A stretch of DNA of 64,000 nt from Prochilodus magdalenae (lineage: Eukaryota > Chordata > Actinopteri > Characiformes > Prochilodontidae): NCBI GenBank assembly GCA_024036415.1, contig JAMWET010000573.1, forward strand, positions 868,001 to 932,000, read 5' to 3'. The position numbers and the translations under genes are program-made. Positions 11,291-25,097 of the stretch are shown piece by piece. A model generated the notes under the pieces. It had not been told where the DNA came from. It saw nothing but the letters and a program-made list of their open reading frames with translations, and made no database searches. Each line of letters starts with the position of its first letter. Positions within the stretch are counted from its first letter, which is position 1.

Positions 11291-13883
11291 AAAAATGTTT
11301 CCATTAAGCATTCCAAAATCTTGACCCTTTAATTTCCAACCAAACCTTAACAACAAAATAACTGTATTATTGTAGAAGTAGAGTTCATATACAACAAGTA
11401 CGTTGACAACATTAAATCAGTTAAAACTGAAATGCATGTATGTGTTTAACTCCGGAACGTTTTTAGACCTTCTTTAAAGAAGACAACTTTAAGTTACATT
11501 GTGTCCTTGTTAACATCAAAAGCAAGTGATAGGTCATATATACTGTATATATAGTATAGGTCATTTTAGGTACTAGCCAGCTACAGGAAACTAGTAGGGT
11601 GCATCAAATTATCCGTGACCTCACAAAAAAAGAGGAAAAAAGCCTGTTTCATTCTAGCACCAATGATTGTCTGTGTAGACCTGAAAGAACAATTTATAAT
11701 AGTGATTAAAGGAATTCTATGGTGAATCTCAGAGCATGCATCTTAGAACAGGAAACTAGCAGGACTGCTAGTGCAATTTCCAGCATTTGTTGACAACTGA
11801 GCACAAAGATAGAAAGTGAGGAAGAGATTACTTTAGATCCTTAAAGAGCAAAAGATAGGTTGTACTGTTTGAACATCAGATAGAAAATCATTTCTGAATG
11901 AAATAATCTAGCCAATAACAAGGAATGAAAAGACCTCGGCAGAGGAAATTGAAGAAAAACAACCCCAATTTTGTTCTGTGTCCTTGCTATGTCATGTACA
12001 GGTACACAACAACAACTTTACTTTCCTGGTAGGCGAGGCATGTTGGGTCATTGACACGGAATTAAAAACGTACATGTGATTCTTAACTCATTTGTGCTAC
12101 TGAAAGAGAATAGTACTAATTGCTACTCTATCTAATTGCTTGTTTTAGCAGCAAATGACTAAGTATTATGTGTCCAGACTAACTGAGGGAAAGAAAACAT
12201 GTTTATGATCAATTTTATCTTTGAGCAGACAACTTCTATCATCTAAGATGTTCAAGAACAGAAAAAATTGCAATATGTATGGTTCTTGGCAACATTATCT
12301 GGACTTTTGACGATGGGTAGTAAGACAAAGACCCACCTATCAAAAATAAGTACCATGGCGCATGACACATCTACCTAAATATCTCAGCACCTTTTACAAA
12401 TTCTCTTTTCTGGACCAAGAGCAAGTCTGTGGAACATCACTGTGGGCTTGTGCCATGACATATGTCTTAGGGGTTACCATCTTTTGGATTCCACTTTAAC
12501 AGCAAACCGCCAGATTCTACCATGCCACTACGCAACCAGAGTTGAAGATCAAGGCCTAGTCTAGCTTTGGTCAGGCATCATCAGTCACAGGTTTGTTTTG
12601 ACTTTGAAATTCGGATCCTATAAAAAATGTCTGTGTTCGCCTTGTTGGGTGTCTTGGGTTGCTTTAATGAGGTGGCGACACTACCACTACATTTCAAAAC
12701 AGCACTCCTGTCACCCATTGACAGCATAGTCAACCGTTCCCCCATCTGTCTCAGGACTGGCAGTGCTCCTGATTTATATTTCCAGCGATTTTTTAGCCCT
12801 TATTTTGAACACAGCTCCCGTCTGTGCAGTATTTCACCTCGCCGAGGATGTCTATTTGTTTTTCTCCCATTTTCAGCCCCGTGTAAATTTACTTTCCCCA
12901 GCCATATATCTCCCGGCCCCTGCCTGCAAACAATATTTCTCAGGTTATATTGCCCTGGTCTGACAAGCTTGTTATACTTGCAGAAACAACAGTCTAGATC
13001 ATGGTCATAAATTCTCTGTGTCTAAAAGAAATGGTCTTGTTTTGCAGTGTCTATTTAATGTCATGAATAATCTTCTTTTTATTCTAATGACTGCGCTTAG
13101 TATGCAGCTGCTAGTTCTGCTTGTTCATGGGCAAATCAGCGAAGCTCTTGAAAAGTGCTTTCAGAATGAGGAATTGCTGTTAAGTTGCATTAATCTTAGA
13201 GAGGCAAGCTTACCCAGGATGTGGCTGAAGTTGCTCTGTTGTTGCAACACCTCAAAGGTATGCTTCAGCACTTGCTCCAGCATTCCAAGACAACTTTATG
13301 CATACCTGATAAGGAGAGCCCACAGTGACCAAGTACAATTCCTAAGTTTCATCCACAGGAGCAAACATTACAGTCTGGGTCTACAGAGTGCTTTTGAATA
13401 TGTCTCATGTCATGCGCATAAAGCATCCACATTCCTGCCTGAAACTAGCATTTAAAATGCTATTGGTGATGTTATTCAGTATTCGGTGCGGCGTATATAC
13501 CTCAGACACACTCATTCCAAGGAATTCACAGTTTTATATTTTGTTTGTTTGCATCCATCGGTGTTCTCTTAAAACTATTCATAGAGTTATGCAAATGAAA
13601 AAAAATGTTTAAGTTACAACCAGTGCTAACAGGTGTATAAAAGCAACCTCTGCAACCTACACTGCAAAAATATCTTTAAACAACCTTAAATTTAGTTCTA
13701 TATATTTAATATATATATTTTGTAATTCTCAGTTTGAGGTTGTTGTACGCTTGTTAGATTGTTTGACATCTTACTATCTTAACTACGTTATTTCCTGTTT
13801 GGCTTACTAAAATCACTCTTCGCTCCTTGCTCACCCATCAGAGAAACCCTGCCCCATGTCCACTCCACATGATCCATTCTTAT
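11288..13883. other. Intergenic; nothing recognised
   Basis: Frames at 12627-13010 and 13018-13455 are open for more than 120 codons. They carry no motif I recognise, and a second frame overlaps each. I treat them as chance. Confidence 0.35.
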
Positions 13884-13961
13884 TATATTTATATTTATAT
13901 TTATATTTATATTTATATTTATATTTATATTTATATTTATATTTATATTTATATTTATATT
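13884..13961. repeat. (ATTTAT)n hexanucleotide tandem repeat
   Basis: About 13 copies of a 6-base unit (TATATT in another register). Because the unit is a multiple of three, two frames stay open and read alternating Tyr-Leu or Tyr-Ile. This is not evidence of coding. Confidence 0.95.
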
Positions 13962-14693
13962 CATGTCTTAAATGTATGGACAAGACACCACACACTATAT
14001 TTGTGGATTTTTATACTTTACATCCATTATTAACCAAAATGAAGCTAGAACATTCTGTGCTACACAGGATTTTGGTAGGCTTTGATCCCAGTAATATACT
14101 AGAAATCTGCAGAGGGCAAAAAATGAACATGCTTTTCACACCATGGTCTGTTTCATTCGGACAGCCAAAAGGAAATCACAAGGCTAACTGACTCTGTAGA
14201 ACTTTTTTGCACCAGAATGTAGTTCTGCTGAACATTTCTTTAATGCATAACTCAGGCCACACAATGTGGAACAACAGAGACTGTCTGGCCCATGGGCTGG
14301 AGAAATAACTGGGATGACTTTGGAGCAAGACTGTCTGATTTCCTGAAAAGTAGCTCCAGGCTTTAAGCAAAATCGCATGGCTCTGCTTGAACTATACATC
14401 GCTCACATACTCTGATTGGAAACATGTTATGTGGAATGGTAAATCACACTTCACACTTTAGCAGGCTGATGGACGAGTCTGTCCGGAATATCGGAAGGCA
14501 TAGTTTGGTGAAGGAGGGATAATTGTCTGTGTTGGTTTTTAGGACTGGCTTCCTTGGTTCCAGTCAAAGGTAATGTTAATGCAATGGCATAAAGACATTT
14601 GACAAGGTTATGCTTTCGGCTTTATAGCAACAGTTTGGGGAAGACCCTTTTTTGGTCCAAGATTAAGGTTTATAAGGACATGGCCTGATGAAT
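13962..14693. other. Intergenic; nothing recognised
   Basis: No exon, RNA gene or repeat family was recognised. Confidence 0.35.
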
Positions 14694-14815
14694 GGTTGGT
14701 GTGGTGCAACAGAAAGCAATCCTACCTGCCAGAGAACTACCACCCAGGTGGGAGACTGAGGTTCAATTCCTGGTCTTTGTGACAATGTCATGCAACCTGA
14801 CCACACAAATACTCT
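14694..14815 (+). mobile_element. tRNA-derived SINE, 5' part
   Basis: The head GGTTGGTGTGGTGCAACAG matches the A-box end of the SINE at 2105-2320. A good B-box, GGTTCAATTCC, is at 14760-14770. The shared middle part reads GAACTACCACCCAGGTGGG. The conserved tail of the first copy is absent, so this is a truncated or different subfamily member. Confidence 0.65.
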
Positions 14816-15420
14816 TTTAATTAAACGGATACATGATCCCACACTCACACTCTAAGTCTTGAGGAAAGTCTTCCCAGAAGAGTGAAGGCTGTTATTGCCA
14901 ACTCCATATTAATGCCTACTAATGGTTTTTGTAATGGGGTGTCCAACAAACTGTAGGTGTGACCGTCAGGTGTCGACACACTTTTAGCCATTTAGTCTAC
15001 ATACAAAACCCACAGAGAATGCTCAGAAGCTCCAACTGGTTTAATAATCCAATAATTCAAAGACTCCACAAAGTATTCTGGAAGAATATCCAACATTTGA
15101 ACTTTGACAGAGATGCTTGACCTGTATGGAATGCACTACTTGTGCTGTTTTTAGGGCAGTGTGCATGCTATGGTGTTTCTGTTGAAGTCTTTGTTCCCAC
15201 TGGGAGGCCATTTATGGTAATCATTTCAGCAGGGACTAAACTCTCCTTCTGCCTTGTTCTCTGGATGTGCATAATTACTGCTTATAGCCATGACTTTATA
15301 GCATTACTCACCATCACAAAAGGCTTTGCAAACATTCTTAAAAATAAAGATGCCAAACAGGATTCTTTGGGGTAATGCCATAGAAGAAAATTTAAACTCT
15401 AAAGAACATTCACATACATC
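14816..15420. other. Intergenic; nothing recognised
   Basis: A 77-codon frame at 15142-15375 has no supporting motif. No repeat was identified. Confidence 0.35.
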
Positions 15421-16245
15421 CACCAGCCACTTTGTTAGGAACACCTTGTTGTAGCTACACTCACTGTACATTTTATCAGCTCCACTTACCATATAACCGC
15501 ACATCTGATTCGCTGATTAGCTCCTTTGACCCTTCAATAGTCTTGATCCCCACAGGACCACCACAGAGCAGGTGTTATTTGGGTGTTGGATAAATCTGAG
15601 CACCGCAGTAACACTGATGTGGTGGTGTGTGTTGTGCTGTTTGTGAGTGAATCAGAGACAGCTGCGCTGCTGGAGCGTTTAAACAACTTAATGTTACTGA
15701 GTGTAGTCCTGAGAGTAGTCCACCAACCAAAACCATCCAGCTAACAGCATCCTGTGGGCAGCGTTCTGTAGGCAGCGTTCTGTAGGCAGCGTCCTGTGGG
15801 CAGCTTCTGTGACCACTGATGAAGTACTAGAGGATGACCACCACAAACTGTGCCACAACATCATCTTTAGTTTTACAACTACAAGGTGGAGCAGCATAGT
15901 AGGAGTGTCTAACAGAGTGGACAGTGAGTGGAAACCCTCCAGCAGCACTGCTGTGTCTGATCCACACATGCCAGTACAACACACACTAACACACCACCAC
16001 CACCTCAGTGTCACTGTAGTGCTGAGAATGACCCACCACCCACATAATACCTGCTCTGCCGTGGTCTTGTGGGGGTCCTGACCTTTTGAAAAACAGAGTG
16101 TAAGGGAATAAATCAATGTATGCAGTCCATCAGCCAATCAATCTGTAATTGTGAAACTACAAAGTGCACCTATATGGTAAATGGAGCTGACAAAATGGGC
16201 GATGATTGTAGATACATGTTGGTGTAACTAGTGAAGTGGCTGGTG
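15421..16245. mobile_element. Long palindromic non-autonomous DNA element (about 825 bp)
   Basis: The left end, CACCAGCCACTTTGTTAGG, and the reverse complement of the right end, CACCAGCCACTTCACTAG, are long imperfect inverted repeats. They continue through TTATCAGCTCCACTTACCAT (left) and TGTCAGCTCCATTTACCAT (right, inverted) and into the CACCACAGAGCAGGT segments. The element is thus two arms of about 400 bases. It has no transposase. Relatives in this window are at 8756, 31183 and 59591. The superfamily could not be settled because no clear target duplication was seen. Confidence 0.75.
15751..15806. repeat. Four 14-bp tandem units inside the palindromic element
   Basis: Four head-to-tail 14-mers: CCTGTGGGCAGCGT, then TCTGTAGGCAGCGT twice, then CCTGTGGGCAGCTT. 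The other family members here carry a single related unit, so this is a local expansion near the centre of the palindrome. Confidence 0.85.
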
Positions 16246-16929
16246 GGTGAAATGTATTGCTTCTATACTTATATATGTAGAAGTCAATTTTCACGTCCAA
16301 GAAAACCTTTACTTTTCAGAGTGGAAGTTTCTGAAGCAAAGTCGGATGCTAAACTAAATTAGAACTGCACATTCTGGATCTGTATTAATTCTGCCATGCT
16401 GGTGTGACAGCTGTGTTTTTTTAGGCATGCATCTCTTACCCAAGTGAGTGCTAAGTCACAGGTACTTTTGTGAAATGCACCCTCACCTGCCACAGGATAC
16501 GAGGCTAATTACTGACAGCAGGAGAGAAGGAAGGAAGGAGGAAATGACAGAACAGTGGAACAGGCAATGCACTGATGTTTTATGATAAAAGATATTTTCC
16601 AATGCTCAGATGTGCATCATTTCCACATGAATGTAACATCAACACTTATCATTATCTTGTAATATATTTATTCATGAGGAAATGAATTGAATCAATCAAA
16701 CTAAGTGTGTTGAAGGGTCGCTACAGGCTGTCTGCAATACTGTTCAAGGGTAAAAAGGCCAACCTGAACATACTGCAGACACTCTTATCATCCAAAGTGA
16801 TATGATTGCATGAGAAATCCAAACATACAACAAATTGATTTAATGACTAAGGGATATTATTACCTGTGCAGTTAGTTGAAGTTTCAATTTAAGCTTTACA
16901 AGCTGTATATAATGTACAATGTATTATAA
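16246..16929. other. Intergenic; nothing recognised
   Basis: AT-rich sequence without recognised exons or repeats. Confidence 0.35.
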
Positions 16930-16956
16930 TTTATTTAAATATATATATAATTTATT

Positions 16957-17013
<57 letters not shown>
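16930..17013. repeat. (TA)n microsatellite with duplicated leader
   Basis: A TTTATTTAAATATATATA leader occurs twice in a row before a TA run of about 54 bases. Confidence 0.9.
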
Positions 17014-17015
<2 letters not shown>

Positions 17016-20000
17016 TGTTCCATGTTGAAAGGATTGCCTCATACAATACCTGCAGATTTTTCAGATGCACTTTCATACTGTGATTTTCCCATTCTCCTAC
17101 ATCCCAAAAGGCTCTATTGAATTTAAATCCGTTTTCATATTCGTATTCATGCTGTTGGCACCAAATTCTGAGCCTGCTGTATGTGAGCAGAAGCTGAGAC
17201 TCATTATACCAGTGTGTATTTTTCGGGCCAAAGTTGTTCAGTTTTGGTGAGCCTGCTCCGGCTGCAGGAACGACTTTCTGTTCTTTGATTCACAGGGGTG
17301 GAACACAACACCTGTTGTAGCCCCGCCGACCTCAGGGTTTGATGTGTTTGTATTCTGAAATGCATTTCTGCTCATCACAATCGTTTATGGGGGGTAATGT
17401 GTTTCTGTTTGCTGTACTGCTGCTCACTGGATGTAATTTTCTTAATGGCACCATTGTGGGTAAACTCTAGAGACAGTAACAGTAACAGTCCAGGATTTTG
17501 AAAACGACTTGACTAAAGAAGGAGACCGTGCTTGAGGCTCATGTATTGTCAGTTCTGTGTACAAAACTCTCCTTATTGAACTAAACGATGTCAATTCTAT
17601 GGACACTGTAATTATTATGTAATGTGAGTTTGCATTGCAATGAGTCAAGGATTTATGAGCCTAAAATTGAATTAGCTACATAGCTGTTCACAGTACCAAA
17701 GTTTACATTGGCAACCTTTACCCAAGGTTAGTTTACTGCGTGTTGCTTCTGGTCCGCTAGACCAGCACATCACACTAATTAGATTCAACAGTTACAGGAG
17801 TTTTTTATTAATAATACGTCCATTTTTACCTGAAATCATACTGGCATTTTTGTAGCATGCAGGTGACTCATGTGGTGGAATCCCATGATGGTATCTGTAG
17901 AAACAGACATAAATGAACCAGTCAAAATCTGTATGCTGCATGTATGTGCATATATGCACACCACTGCTTAGGAGAAAGTTCCATGTTTTGACATTCATGA
18001 TGAAGCTAAGCCTATTCTTGTTCACTTGGCTAAACTGTACTCTGCGTTGATCCAGCAGAGCTATCCACTGAAATGGCTTCAGGGCACTGTTGACATATGA
18101 CTTTCACTGTGCATGGCACACTCTTAATTTTCATTAACCTCAGACTGTGTTGAGCCTGTTGATAACAGGTTCTCAAAGTATTCTCAAGCCTATGTGGTGA
18201 AATCCACCACTGAAACATGCCAGTTTTAATGCAGTGCCATCAGAAGATCTAAGGGCATTCAGTTGTGGTTTTCGGCCTTGCCCTTTACACACTGTAGAGT
18301 GTAAAATACCTGAAATCCTTGCAGTCACTCACTGAAGAGATTTATTCTTAAGATTTTGGAGTCTCCTTATTTATCTTTGATGTTCATTTTGCTCAAAAGC
18401 AGAAGGAGCACACATTTCTTGCTCCTGGTCCAACTTTTTAGAAGGCATTGTGGCCCCCAATTCCAGTGTCTGCTTACGAAATACACTAAAGTTGATAAGG
18501 TAACACAGTATACGTCTTTTCCTTAGGTCCCTCAGGGTCTATGGGTGTATGTACCTGTGAAACTGTGATGTCATGCACACAGGGTTCAAGAATGGCAGGC
18601 CTGGCACACACGCACACATTGACTTCTCTCTGGTATCAGTGAAATATTTCACGTTGCTGTGAAATGTCATGGCAGGGCCTCTTACATGTTGTGAATATGT
18701 GAAGTGGATTTAGCAGGATTGGAACCCTCACTCCCCGTCTACCCGCACCAGAACGGGTGGCAGGATTAGTTCAGCTATAAACAGCTACACACTACCGTCA
18801 TCATAGGAGGAGCAATAAATTAGATGCAGATGTTCGGCATCCATCTATTGAAAAGGGGTTCATTATGCTAGAAATAAAGCTTTTTTTTTCTCCCAATACC
18901 ACCCACCCCCCATGCTTGCCCGTCCTAATGTATGTTGTCAGGCAGCAGCTGCTTCTTCAGTCCGCAAAGCCTCTCCTAGTAAAGTGTATGTGTGAGCGTG
19001 TGTAAGAGAGAGCTCCTGAGTCATATCCATCTGTCATCATTAGGGCCAGAGGTCTCCCGTGCTTCCGTAATTGTCAGGCCACTGTCAAGGAATTTAATAC
19101 ACAGATCATTACATCCAGGGTTACCACGGGTAAACAAATCTATGAACGCACACATCGCGTACCCTGAGCCCCTGTCAGTATGATGAAGTGAGGATATGTT
19201 TCAGCAGCATATAGGTATATTGGCCGACAGAGTCTAGTGAGAGTACGCTCCTAAAAATAGAGGTTCTGTGCATGGCATGAATGTACAGTTCTACCGGGAC
19301 AAAACAAAGTAATGAGCTGATTAGTCAGGTCAGGCGTGCAAGAGTAATGCTGTGTTCACATGTTGGTGGTAGACACCGAAGACAAATGTTGGCGATGGAT
19401 CTGTGGGGGAAAATTCAGCCACCACCGGCAGCAATATTCCACAGACTGCAGCGGAAAGCTGCACACTTCGTCAAGAGTTCAACTTTCGCAGCAGAGAAAT
19501 AAACCAGATGCTGATTTTTTGTGGGGGCCACAGATGCTGAACCGATCACTGAATTCTAGACAAACCCAGTATTACACAACAAAAACACAGAAGCATGCGG
19601 AGCATTATCCCGCCTTTTCCCACCTTAAATAAACACCTGACAGTATTATAGCTCTCTTCTGATAATCACCCATTTTAGCCAGGAATGCTGTCACCACGCC
19701 AGCTTTTGTGTGTATTCATGCCAAACCCGGTTCCAGCTGGGGACGCCTTTTTTAACACAAGGATGTTCAATGGGAGCATAGTGCCCTCTCTGAATTAGAC
19801 AGGGATTCAGTATATTACTTGGGCAAGCACAACACACTCCACTGCAATAAGAGTCATTGGACAAGATTCCAAATTCTACATTCACTTCACATTCATCTAT
19901 AACCTCATTATATCATAAGCTGCTCTTGATAAGATTGTCTCAAGGCCGTGAACGGGAAATGATAATGTAGGAACTGTTGTGTACTGACATGTTCAACCCC

Positions 20001-20186
20001 CCACACAAATGGCATGTCATTAACACATGCCCTACAGGGAACAAACTTAGATATGGCATTTTCTGCATACTTAGGAGCTTAATTTCAGGGTTTTTTAGTG
20101 GGAAAATAAAACATGAAATATATACTTATTAATCATCCAAACTGCTTATTCTCCTGGGTGAAACACCATGGTCAAATTGACAGTCC
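17014..20186. other. Intergenic; nothing recognised
   Basis: No coding exon is supported. The 18980-19150 segment is relatively GC-balanced and non-repetitive and might be a conserved noncoding element, which needs a cross-species alignment to decide. Confidence 0.3.
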
Positions 20187-20390
20187 ATGACAGGCCAGAC
20201 AGACAGGCATACACATTCACTCACACACACACATACACTTACACACACACTCACACCTAGAGGGCAATTTAGTATTTCCAACCTACGTGACTGCAGGGCT
20301 GTGGGAGGAAACCGGAGCACCTGGTGGAAACCCACACACACGCACACATGGGGAGAACATGCAAACCCCACACAGAAAGGTCCCTGGTCG
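20187..20390 (+). repeat. Widespread teleost dispersed repeat with (CA)n part
   Basis: A CACACTCACAC-rich stretch is followed by CCTAGAGGGCAATTTAG, GTGGGAGGAAACCGGAG and GGGGAGAACATGCAAACC. These consecutive words are found in a very common fish interspersed repeat, often labelled as a LINE-derived tail. The identity is from memory of the consensus, not from a search. Confidence 0.6.
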
Positions 20391-23300
20391 CCTGGCCCTT
20401 TGTGCTGCTACCCACTGTCCAACTGAAATATATTATAACTTTTAATATAATATATAAAATACTATATTTCCCTATATGTTAAATTTAGCATGTATATAGT
20501 AATTGTGCATTAAAATGTAAATACAGGGGTTCCTGAGGGATCTGGGAGCCCCTAGTTAACCACTTGGTCCCCCTGAATGTCTCAAAATCAGAATTTTAAA
20601 GGTCGGAGGGTCCCTGAAAATAATCTTATTATGATCTTGTGTCATTAGATTACGTCGTTGCTTCCCTCACAATCAGCAAGCCTCTGTTCTTAATGTTCTT
20701 AACTAACTAGAGCTGCAGCACTGGTCTGCCCTCAGGGTGGCTCTGTAGCAAACTGCTTCACCCTGTTGGCTCTTTCTAGCATAGCAACTGTAACTATGCC
20801 TTTTTATGATATACCGCAACGTTTTTGCAAATTAAAAATTTTTTACAATTTCCCAGAGGATTGGTGGACAGAGGACATTGAAGCTAGCATCTATGGGAGT
20901 TGGCAGGCAGCCAACGCTGAAGTAGCCAAGCAAAATAAGACCCCTCAAATATTTCACCCACTGACTTCATATATGCCCAACAGTGCACCTTTGAAGCAGT
21001 GCCCTCTATTATAAATAGGATGTGGCCACAAAGGCCAGTTCTGTTTTAGGGTGTTACAGATTTTTTGAGCCTATTAGAGAAAACCGACAATGACCAGGAA
21101 AAGGCCGCCTCACACACACACTCACACACACATGCGCACTTCATCTCTCTTTGTGGGGAATCTGACCCAGTTCTTCAGACCTTGACAATGTGTGTGCAGA
21201 TTCAAAGACTTTTTTTTCTCCCCTTGAAATCATTTTGTTCTGGGTATTTAATGAACCAAATCACAAAAAGTCTAAATTTGTAATTTCCCCCTAAATAAAT
21301 AAATAAATAAATAAATCTACCACTCCTTAAAGCCAAGCAGCAGAGAAATGCTATACTGCCCCCTGGTGGCATTTTCTGATACAGGGATCCAATTAAAGGC
21401 TGGTTTGCCTGCCTTGTCATTAGTCTTTTACACTTCCAGTAAAGGGCTTTTGGAGATGGGTCATCATTTAAAAAAGATGAGCTAATTTAGCTTTTGTTAG
21501 ATAGTTAAACGTAAGTTTGAATCCTAATAAAGCCACAGATTTACCTAGCTGTTTTGCCACTTTTTGAATGTGTAATGTGTGCATGTGCAAAGAAATATTT
21601 TATATATACTTTCAGGTGGCTTACACAGTTGATGTTCTTATTACTGCCAAAACATCTCATCAATATTATTCAAGTAGAAGCTCCATGAAAATGTGGCATA
21701 TGTATTCATATATAACACCATGCAAGCACTTCCGGGCAAAGGACGCATCTTAATAAGCTACAACAATGAGCACACATCTTCCACAGAGAGAATAAACATA
21801 GCACTATTGTCAGAGTAAAGCCTTGTGTCTTTATATTAGTATGTTCAACTGGGGACCAACTTTTATAACAATATGACTGTAGGGTAAAATGGATTGGTAT
21901 TAATGTTAAATTAAAATACTGTTTTCATTTTATAATGGCATTTGTTTGTCTGTGCATACACACACGTTTAAATGCCAAGTAACAACACCGCACAAACAAA
22001 CAAACAAACAAACCCCAAAACAGTCACTTCACTCCTCTATCAATCGGTAGGTATTTAGAGAAATGCTCCCACATAACAGTGCTGAGAGGAACTGGTCAAA
22101 CTCAATATCACAACATGTTCCCAAAGTACTATAGCATTACAGTATCAGATGGACTCCATTAAGTTTGATTCAATCAAATTTGACTAAATCAGATGAAATG
22201 AAATCTAACCAATTTAACAGTAATAAGGAGAATGAGCTCATGCTTTCTGAGTGCTGCTACTCTATGCTAAAAGAATGTCTTGCGAAACAAAGCTTGTTTT
22301 GATTTGCGTGTTCTGTTTGTTCTGTTTTATTTGTTCTTTCTGTAGACTGAAGCAGTCTGAAACAGCCTGAGGCACCCACTAAAAGACGTACATTGCAATC
22401 ACTCTGAACATTTGGCATCTTATGTGGGGGGGCCGACACTCACCCACCCCAAGCTTACGTATTTTGGATGCAAGAATAAGCAACAATTCATACTTTAATA
22501 ATCGCTACATACTTCAAAAACGATAACTAACCTCATATGGAGGAAACGGGACATTTGAATGGCTCCTTGATCGATAGAACAAATGTATAATAAATTAAAA
22601 GGAAAGAATAACCAGCATTGCATCTTCATTGTTTAACAGTTTTTCAAAAGACTCTTCCTCTGTTAATATCATGACTGACACAAAGGTAAACAAATATCTA
22701 TATGGAGTTTTGAGTTGTAGAGTTTGTTAATTTTCTGAGGGACAATACCTAAAATACCCTTTAGTTTAACATATTGGCAAAACCATAAAAATATAAAGTT
22801 TGCTATAATGTTCGCACACATTTTAGTTTTGAATTGTTACCATTATGTTGAATTCAGTAAATAAATAAATAAATAAATAAATAAAAGTAATCATGCATTG
22901 AAGTTAGAGTGTAATAGTGTTAACAATATATAAACAAATTTTTGATTAGAAAACCAAAAAACATGTATTTTGACCAGGGCAACCCAGCTTTTGCATATGT
23001 CTGTGCCTAATCTAAAATGGCATGTATGCTGGCCTAAGAAATTGATTTTCCTGTTGATAGCAAGGTTGAAGAATCTTTTTAAAAGTCAACGCTCTGCTGA
23101 ATAACACTCTACTGCCATAAACATTTCACAGCAGATGTCATACGCCACCATATGTCTTATGTTAGCTCTATCATTAATTGTCACTGTATCGGTTACTGAA
23201 TCAGGCGCCTGTCCACAGGGCACTAATGAGAGCTGCGCGAGGTGGGGAGGCAAGCCCCAAACCCTTAATGTTGCCAAGAGAAGGCAGGAGAAAACAATCA

Positions 23301-24275
23301 GCCAAGATGACGGAAAGACAACAACAGCTGTGAGTGGCATGAGGATGGCACCTGTGCCGTGAGCCCTGCCTCCTGGGCTCCAGCTACTGTCCTGGAGCAA
23401 GGTTAATCTATTATGCCCTGGTGCTATTATGCACTGTATGGCAAGGGGAGTGACGTAGAAGCGAGCTCTTCTCTTCGTGGCTCAGGTGTATGTACTGCCT
23501 TAATAAGGCAGCTGCTGCTCCTCCTCCTGCTGGTGTTCATATCTCCTGGGCTCTCGTCAGCAGCAAGGTTTAGGTTCTGCCTTCCAGTCGGCATTTGCGG
23601 TTCTGAATGGTGCCTGAGGGCCCCAGCGCCTGACACAGTCATAAAGTTTGATGTCATGGCCAAGATATCTACCCCTTTTCATGTGACCTGTGTGTTTTGA
23701 GTTTATGGCTGGAACATCCATTGGGAGAATGGAAGCGGTGTTCATTATTGTCAAAGAAAGGGGCAACTTGTTTCTGGGACACCTTGCAGTGTGCGGCTGT
23801 CACACAGCACATATTTGAATAAATTCCATGCTGGTTTTTAGTGCACATCTGGCTATATGGTTGACCAGCATCTAAAATACCACATATCACAGCTGTCAAA
23901 CGAAATGCCAGTTTTGAAAAATATCAAGATACCTGTTGTCCTTTACTTTGTGTGTAAATTTCATGATTAATGGACCAAAAAATGGCCCAGAGTTACTTAA
24001 TAAAAATGTTTGGTTACACTGACTTGCATTACAAGTAAAGTATACCTTTACATCACCTGTAAAGTTACTGTTTTGGAGACACAAGGTTTTGCTGGCTGGT
24101 GTAGCTGGTGACCAGCTATGCAGCTCTATGCTAGTTGTTTTAGCAGGCATCATTTAGCCGACAACAAAATCCATCACACACTCATCAGCATAAAAATAGT
24201 TGTACGCAGAAGGAGGTGTCGGATTGCAATGCTATTCGGAAGGAAGCTAAAGGCTACATTCAGAAGCAGTGTCTC
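20391..24275. other. Intergenic; short microsatellites only
   Basis: It contains (AAAT)n at about 21289-21317, (ACAA)n at about 21991-22013 and (AATA)n at about 22857-22885. Overlapping frames at 23086-23766 run on both strands without motifs. No exon is supported. Confidence 0.35.
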
Positions 24276-24911
24276 TTAGTATGGGGTCAGGCTGCCATGC
24301 TTGCAAACACGACATGCAGACTTCTCAACATGGAGTTCTAGTGGTGTCCTGTGATAAGTCATTCTATGCAACTTAAATATTCTCAAATATTCGGCAGATT
24401 CCTGCAGATTTCGCTGTAGGGGTGTAGGTGGACAGACATCAGGCCTTCTGGACATAAGACATGTGGGAACAAACTGTTCTTGGCACTGACCACAGTGCCT
24501 CCACACATGGATTAGTTGGTCATCCCCACCAAACCAAACTGAGTGGGAACGGACTTATCATGGATCTACTGCCATTCTGAGTCCACTCCATAACAGTCTG
24601 GCATGACACCACATCAAAGTTTGGCAACACTGACGTGGTGCAGTCGTTGTACCAGTCTGTGTGCACGTATTCCTGTCATGTCTGCCAATGGTGCTGGCAC
24701 TAACAGGGTGACTCATGGAGGGCAACACTGCTCGCTGAATGTCCGCAACTGCAACTGTTGTGTCACTCCATGCCTGTTGGACAATCCGTCTGTTCTCCCT
24801 CTCTATGGTTTCAACTTCCCCCAACAGCATGTTATGGTAATATCTGCACAATACACTGATAAGAGTGAAACTTGAAGCATGCTTTTGTTTCATGGTGCCA
24901 AACTTGCCCAC
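24276..24911 (-). mobile_element. Degraded Tc1/mariner-like transposase, minus strand
   Basis: The minus strand from about 24809 reads TIERENRRIVQQAWSD, then VSASTIGRH, resembling the helix-turn-helix half of Tc1-like transposases (T-x-R-E-D-R-R-I-V; V-S-x-S-T-V-R-R-x-L). Further on, after stops and a shifted frame, GDDQLIHVWRHCGQ and EQFVPTC resemble the segment after the first catalytic Asp, which usually reads D-x-R-V-x-V-W-R-R. The copy is inactive, and no terminal inverted repeats were identified. Confidence 0.55.
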
Positions 24912-25097
24912 TATGTTTTATTCCTATCTGTTGATTTCTTCTGATGGCAAGCTTTTTTTGATGATGAGTGTATTTCATAAGAGGTATAGCCAAGTACACA
25001 AGCATTAAAACCTCTCAGTTTTCTGCTTTATTTAAACAGCTTAGCGCTGTTCTTACTACATTTCTCCTACCACAGCCTCGTTTTTCTGCACAGGAGA

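Noticed and set aside
12627..13455. Pair of + strand frames of 127 and 145 codons
   Set aside because: No homology recognised, overlapping alternative frames are also open, and no splice or start context supports them.
13827..14191. Tyr-Leu and Tyr-Ile repeat proteins
   Set aside because: Translation of a hexanucleotide repeat whose unit length is divisible by three.
14694..14770. tRNA gene
   Set aside because: A- and B-box-like words are present, but the arms do not pair into a cloverleaf and the sequence repeats elsewhere as a SINE.
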